From the NCBI GenBank assembly GCA_040756475.1, contig JBFLZB010000018.1, forward strand, positions 1 through 41,956: DNA of 41,956 bases. The letters are read 5' to 3'. This DNA comes from Thermodesulfobacteriota bacterium. Lineage in GTDB: Bacteria > Desulfobacterota > Deferrisomatia > Deferrisomatales > JACRMM01. A program made the position numbers and the translations under genes. Below are positions 38,743-41,956 of this stretch, one piece after another. Below the pieces are notes generated by a model, which worked only from the letters and a program-made list of their open reading frames with translations, had not been told where the DNA came from and made no database searches. Numbering within the stretch: the first letter of the stretch is position 1; each line of letters starts with the position of its first letter.

Positions 38743-40317
38743 GTGACCGTGCCGCTTCGCTACCGCATCGCCATGCTAAGCGTGCTGTGCCTGTTGCCGG
38801 TGGTGGTGGTCTCGTCGGCCGCCCTGGTGAGGGTGGCCGCCAAGGATCTGCGCAAGGAGTCGGAGGCCCACGCGGCCGCCTTTGCCGACACCGTGCGCCG
38901 GGCGACGCGGCACGCCATGCTGAGCTTCAACCGGGACGATGTGGACGCCATCATGGAAACCGTCTCGCGGCAGCGGGGAGTCCGGGGGCTGCGGCTCTAC
39001 GACGAAGCCGGTCGCCACCGCCACCCCCTCGCGGAGGAAGGACCGGATCTGGACCTGGCCGGGCCGGCCTGCACGCGGTGCCACCCCGATCCCCGCCTGG
39101 GCCCGCTGATGCCGGAGCAGTGCCTTCACCGGGAAGGGGAGGTCTTGCGCCTGTATACCCAGGTGCCGAGCGATCCCGAGTGTGCCGGCCCGGGCTGCCA
39201 CGCCGACGGGTGGCGCCTGTTGGGGGTGCTCGAAGTGGAGATGGACGAGTCCCACATCGCCCGCCAGGTGCAAGACTTCGGGGCCCGGGCCGTGGTGGCG
39301 GGGCTCGTGGTGCTGGCGGTGGCGGTGCTGCCGCTGCTCCTGGTGTTTCGCTGGGCCTTCGAGAAACCCCTGGCCGAGTGTCTGCGGCTCGTGCGGGCCG
39401 TGGGGCGAAGCGACCTGGCGGCCCGAAGCCGGCTCTCCCGGAGCGACGAGTGGGGAGAGCTCCTGGGGGCGTTCGACATCATGATCGGGGCCCTCGCCCA
39501 GGCCCGCGCCGACCTGGAAGCCCTCAACCGCGAACTGGAGGCCCAGGTGGCGGCGCGCACGGCCGACCTGGAGGTCGCCCTGGCGGCCGCGCAGGACAGC
39601 GACCGCATGAAGACCGAGTTCCTGGCGGGCATCAGCCACGAGCTCTCGACCCCGCTGCAGGCGGTGATCGGGTACGCGGACCTCCTCCTGGACGGCATCG
39701 AAGGAGAGCTCGCCCCGGAGCAGCGCCGCGACATCGAGACCATCCGGCGAAACGGCGGCCTCCTGCTCCACCTGGTGGAAAACCTGCTGGAGCTGGCGCG
39801 GCTCGAAGGGCATCGTCGCTTCCTGTGCGTGGACCGCATTCGACTCGACGACATCGCGGAAGCCGTGGTGGAGTCCGGTCGCCGGCTGGCGGCCGGCAAG
39901 CCCCTGGACGTGGAGCTCCGGGTGGAACCCGGGTGCCCGGCCGTGCTCGGAGAGGCGTCGGCCCTGCGAAACGTCCTCTTCCACCTGGTGGAGAACGCGG
40001 TGCGCCATACGGAGGAGGGATGGGTTCGGGTGAGGGTAGGGGAGGCCGCGGATGGGTGGGCCGAGATCGAGGTGTCCGATACCGGGCCGGGGGTGGAGGC
40101 CGAGACCCTTCGCGGCGCCCTCCGGGGATTCGTGCCCAAGGGGGGCGGCGGGGGGGTGGGGGTGGGGCTCTCCCTCTCGCGGCGGATTGCCGAGCTCCAC
40201 GGCGGTGCGCTCGCCGTGGAGAGCGCCGTGGGGCAGGGCACCCGGGTCGTCCTTCGGCTGCCTCCCGCCCCGCCTGCTGCGCCCCCTCCACCCCCCTTTG
40301 GCGAGGCGGCGACGTGA
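38743..40317 (+). CDS. Sensor histidine kinase with c-type heme motifs in its periplasmic domain
   Basis: A 524-residue membrane kinase. N-terminal helix at about 12-29; periplasmic domain to about 183 with two heme-attachment motifs, CTRCH (Cys110-Cys113-His114, C-X2-C-H) and CAGPGCH (Cys147-Cys152-His153, C-X4-C-H); second helix about 186-205; HAMP domain about 205-260; coiled linker; dimerisation/phosphoacceptor box EFLAGISHELSTPLQAVIGYADLLL with His299; and ATPase motifs N box LVENAVRHT, G1 DTGPGV and G2 GGGGGVGVGLSLSRR. It is probably a redox or gas sensor that phosphorylates a response regulator not present in the window. The GTG start is 4 bp after the PPOX gene. Covalent heme is inferred from motifs. 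Confidence 0.9.
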   Translation: MTVPLRYRIAMLSVLCLLPVVVVSSAALVRVAAKDLRKESEAHAAAFADTVRRATRHAMLSFNRDDVDAIMETVSRQRGVRGLRLYDEAGRHRHPLAEEGPDLDLAGPACTRCHPDPRLGPLMPEQCLHREGEVLRLYTQVPSDPECAGPGCHADGWRLLGVLEVEMDESHIARQVQDFGARAVVAGLVVLAVAVLPLLLVFRWAFEKPLAECLRLVRAVGRSDLAARSRLSRSDEWGELLGAFDIMIGALAQARADLEALNRELEAQVAARTADLEVALAAAQDSDRMKTEFLAGISHELSTPLQAVIGYADLLLDGIEGELAPEQRRDIETIRRNGGLLLHLVENLLELARLEGHRRFLCVDRIRLDDIAEAVVESGRRLAAGKPLDVELRVEPGCPAVLGEASALRNVLFHLVENAVRHTEEGWVRVRVGEAADGWAEIEVSDTGPGVEAETLRGALRGFVPKGGGGGVGVGLSLSRRIAELHGGALAVESAVGQGTRVVLRLPPAPPAAPPPPPFGEAAT

Positions 40318-40348
40318 GCCCCGGCGGCCGGCCGTCCCCGCTCCGCCC

Positions 40349-40852
40349 TCAGGCCGGCGGAAACGCCCGGAGAAGGAAGGCCCCCAGGGCCCCATCGGCA
40401 GTCCCCTCCTCCAACCGTCGGCGCCGGAGCGCCAGGGTTCCCAGCACCGGTACGCCTCCGGCCTGGAGCCGGCGGGCGAGGCTTCCGAGGTAGCGGTCCT
40501 GGTCCCACCCGCCGCACGTGACCAGGAGAGCGGTGGGCGGCAGTCGGGGGCCGAAGCGAGCCAGGTATTCGTTGACGGGGGGGCAGGAAAAGGTCCACTT
40601 GGGAAGCGCGAGAAGGCAGCGGTCGAAGGCCCGGGGATCGGGCCACCCCTGGGCCGAGTCTTCCGGCGCCAGCGGCACTCGACAGCCCGGAACGAAGGAG
40701 AGCAGCAGCCACACGGGGTAGGGCAGGTCCCAGCGGGGCACGAGGGGGGCCTCGGCGACGCAGTGGCCCCATTCCTCCAGGAGGCTTCGGGAGCGAGCCG
40801 CGGCGGCGGCCGTCGTCCCGGTGCGGCTGCACCAGGCCAGCAGGACCTTCAC
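40349..40852 (-). CDS. Flavodoxin-like fold protein
   Basis: A 167-residue protein beginning VKVLLAWCSRTGTTAAAA, a variant of the flavodoxin phosphate loop (S-X-T-G-X-T), followed by LLEEWGHCVAEAPLVP and FDRCLLALPKWTFSCPP, then PPTALLVTCGGWD and the RLQAGGVPVLGTLALRR segment. The fold assignment is from the first loop and the alternating beta-strand/helix pattern and is only moderately secure; NAD(P)H-quinone-reductase-like and flavodoxin-like proteins are both possible. The GTG start overlaps the Nudix stop (GTGA), so the two genes form a coupled pair. The function is unknown. Confidence 0.6.
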   Translation of the reverse strand: MKVLLAWCSRTGTTAAAAARSRSLLEEWGHCVAEAPLVPRWDLPYPVWLLLSFVPGCRVPLAPEDSAQGWPDPRAFDRCLLALPKWTFSCPPVNEYLARFGPRLPPTALLVTCGGWDQDRYLGSLARRLQAGGVPVLGTLALRRRRLEEGTADGALGAFLLRAFPPA

Positions 40853-41424
40853 CGGGGTTCCCGACCCGCGCCCGTCCTCGCGTTGCGCCGCCACAGCTCG
40901 TACCAGTAGAACGCCGCGAGCACCAGCCCGTGCCGGATCTCGCCCGAGGCGATTCGGGCCGGCACCTCGTCCAGGGGGAAGCGCAACACCCGCAAATCCT
41001 CCCCGGCGTCGGGCTCGGGGTCCGCGACCTTCTCGCACCCCAAAGCCAGGTAGGTGTGGCAGAGGTTGTCCTGAAGGGCCGGCTGGGCCTGGACCGCGCC
41101 CAAGGGCAGGATTTCCCGAGGGGCGTACCCGGTCTCCTCCAGAAGCTCCCGCCGGGCGGCCGCCGCCGGGTCCTCTCCCGGTCCGTCGAGGATGCCCCCG
41201 GGGATCTCCAGGGTCACGGCCCGCACCCCGTGGCGGTACTGGCGTACCATCACCACCTCGCCCGCCTCGGTCACGGGGATCACGTTGACCCAGTCCCGGG
41301 TCTCGAGCACGTAGAAGTCGTGGGAGGCCCCCGTGCGCGGGCTCACAGCCCGGTCGCGCCGGAGGCGAAAGATCCGGTAGTCCCCTTCCACGACGGTCTC
41401 GGTGACGGGCCAGTGCCGGGGCAT
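40849..41424 (-). CDS. Nudix hydrolase (ADP-ribose pyrophosphatase-like)
   Basis: A 191-residue cytoplasmic hydrolase of nucleoside diphosphates linked to another moiety. The Nudix box is intact: GGILDGPGEDPAAAARRELLEETGY (G-X5-E-X7-R-E-X2-E-E-X-G) at about residues 74-98. The N-terminal ETRDWVNVIPVTEAGEVVMVRQYRHGVRAVTLEIPGG and the post-box VQAQPALQDNLCHTYLA (the loop that carries ADP-ribose specificity) fit the ADP-ribose/GDP-mannose pyrophosphatase subgroup. The ATG at 41424 is chosen for GGAG seven nt upstream. It is upstream of, and coupled to, the flavodoxin-like gene. Confidence 0.92.
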   Translation of the reverse strand: MPRHWPVTETVVEGDYRIFRLRRDRAVSPRTGASHDFYVLETRDWVNVIPVTEAGEVVMVRQYRHGVRAVTLEIPGGILDGPGEDPAAAARRELLEETGYAPREILPLGAVQAQPALQDNLCHTYLALGCEKVADPEPDAGEDLRVLRFPLDEVPARIASGEIRHGLVLAAFYWYELWRRNARTGAGREPR

Positions 41425-41560
41425 CGCTCGCTCCTCTCTCCCGGGGGCCGTGGCCGGCATGTGGTTCGCAGGGGAAGCCGCCTCCCGGTCAGCCGACGCT
41501 GCGCGAGGCGCCATCCTACCACCCTGCGTGCGACTTTCCCACGCCGGGGCGGCCCCGCGA

Positions 41561-41794
41561 TCCACCACCTGGGTGGCGAGCGGGGTCCGGGAGCCCCTGC
41601 GCTTCGCCGCTGGCCACGAAGGGCGCGTGTCGCGGAGCCCAGGAGCGGCGGGAGCGACCCCGCAATCCGCGCTCATTCGATGAGGGGCCCCTCACGAAAC
41701 CGGCGCGCCTCGGTTTCCACCGGTTGCGGCGGATCGGTCGATGCGGTACGGGGCTACGCTCCGGGGCGACCCCGCCCCAAGATTCGGTGGTGGA
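41561..41794 (+). repeat. 198-bp palindromic repeat, copy D (divergent, 234 bp)
   Basis: It has both intact ends TCCACCAC (41561-41568) and GTGGTGGA (41787-41794) and keeps the first 30 bp of copies A and B, but the middle is strongly diverged and expanded. It lies upstream of the Nudix gene and 59 bp from a transposase fragment. The rest of the 41425-41853 gap shows nothing recognisable. Confidence 0.6.
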
Positions 41795-41853
41795 TTCTGG
41801 GGCGCCTGGTAGCGGTTTCGGCGTGTCGGCCAGGGCGATCGCACATAAAAACC

Positions 41854-41956
41854 TTAGCCAGCCAGCACTTTGAGGCGATAGGCGTCATCCCAGCCTGCGC
41901 GGCGGCGCTTGGTCTGGGTACCGCGCTTGATGGAGGTTTCCTGGGTGAGGAGATTC
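41854..41956 (-). CDS. C-terminal end of a probable transposase (insertion sequence continues to the right)
   Basis: The last 33 codons of a minus-strand gene entering from the right edge are visible. They end in a basic stretch (TKRRRAGWDDAYRLKVLAG and stop) that looks like the C-terminus of an insertion-sequence transposase. From so short a piece the IS family cannot be decided. The rest of the gene lies outside the window. Local base use is less GC-rich than in neighbouring genes (the DNA after the stop holds CATAAAAACC). The IS end should lie between about 41795 and 41853, but no inverted end can be confirmed. Confidence 0.5.
   Translation of the reverse strand, partial: NLLTQETSIKRGTQTKRRRAGWDDAYRLKVLAG

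Noticed and set aside
41811-41853. Terminal inverted repeat of the right-hand insertion sequence
   Set aside because: Only one end can be seen and the other lies outside the window, so no inverted repeat can be verified.

Overview
The window is GC-rich Gram-negative chromosomal DNA. Many start codons are GTG, and at least nine gene junctions are 4-nt GTGA/ATGA overlaps. ExbB/ExbD/TonB with an outer-membrane receptor, NikR with an ECF nickel importer, a c-type-heme histidine kinase and an FmdE-family protein together suggest a deltaproteobacterial lineage (Desulfuromonadota/Deferrisoma-like). That placement is inferred from gene content and not from a marker gene. No rRNA or tRNA gene and no CRISPR array was seen.

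Layout: (1) 1-4.6 kb, minus strand: an amino-acid operon hisC-aroF-tyrA-aroA, then the start of a further gene that runs off the left edge. (2) 4.77-7.5 kb, plus strand: a membrane-anchored GerMN protein and an elongation factor G. (3) 7.6-9.5 kb, minus strand: a glycosyltransferase coupled to a YdjC-type deacetylase. (4) 9.9-20.4 kb, plus strand: a metal or metallophore uptake block of ExbB, ExbD, TonB, a TonB-dependent receptor, a family-5 binding protein, two permeases, one polypeptide holding both ABC ATPases, and, after a palindromic insertion, an FmdE-like protein. (5) 20.5-26.5 kb: an alpha/beta hydrolase under a NikR-like operator, nikR-nikQ-nikO (minus strand) bracketed by two direct copies of a 198-bp repeat, and divergent nikMN plus an LbtU-like porin (plus strand) behind a NikR box. 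(6) 26.5-29.7 kb: a GIY-YIG protein and an ABC-2 transporter pair with a Uma2 gene between its subunits. (7) 29.7-29.9 kb: phased DnaA-box-like sites without a gene. (8) 30-34.3 kb, minus strand: putA and a threonine dehydratase, translationally coupled. (9) 34.3-34.7 kb: an AT-richer spacer with a palindrome and three copies of a 26-27-bp module. (10) 34.76-40.3 kb, plus strand: the E1alpha, E1beta and E2 subunits of a 2-oxoacid dehydrogenase, a PPOX-like protein and a heme-motif sensor kinase. (11) 40.3-41.9 kb, minus strand: a flavodoxin-like protein, a Nudix hydrolase, a degenerate copy of the 198-bp repeat and the end of a probable transposase gene.

The most interesting part is 9.8-26.5 kb. 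It reads as a nickel (or Ni/Co-chelate) acquisition island that spans the whole envelope: a TonB-energised receptor and a candidate porin at the outer membrane, and an ATP-driven Opp/Nik-type importer and an ECF importer at the inner membrane. It also carries a nickel sensor, NikR-like operators and two unexpected partners (FmdE and an alpha/beta hydrolase). The nickel assignment is firm for NikR and NikMNQO. For the TonB/Opp/FmdE arm it is inferred from location, a weak operator-like site and a His-rich linker. The intergenic DNA is unusually rich in dispersed palindromes and short tandem arrays, several with matching architecture at two or more places.
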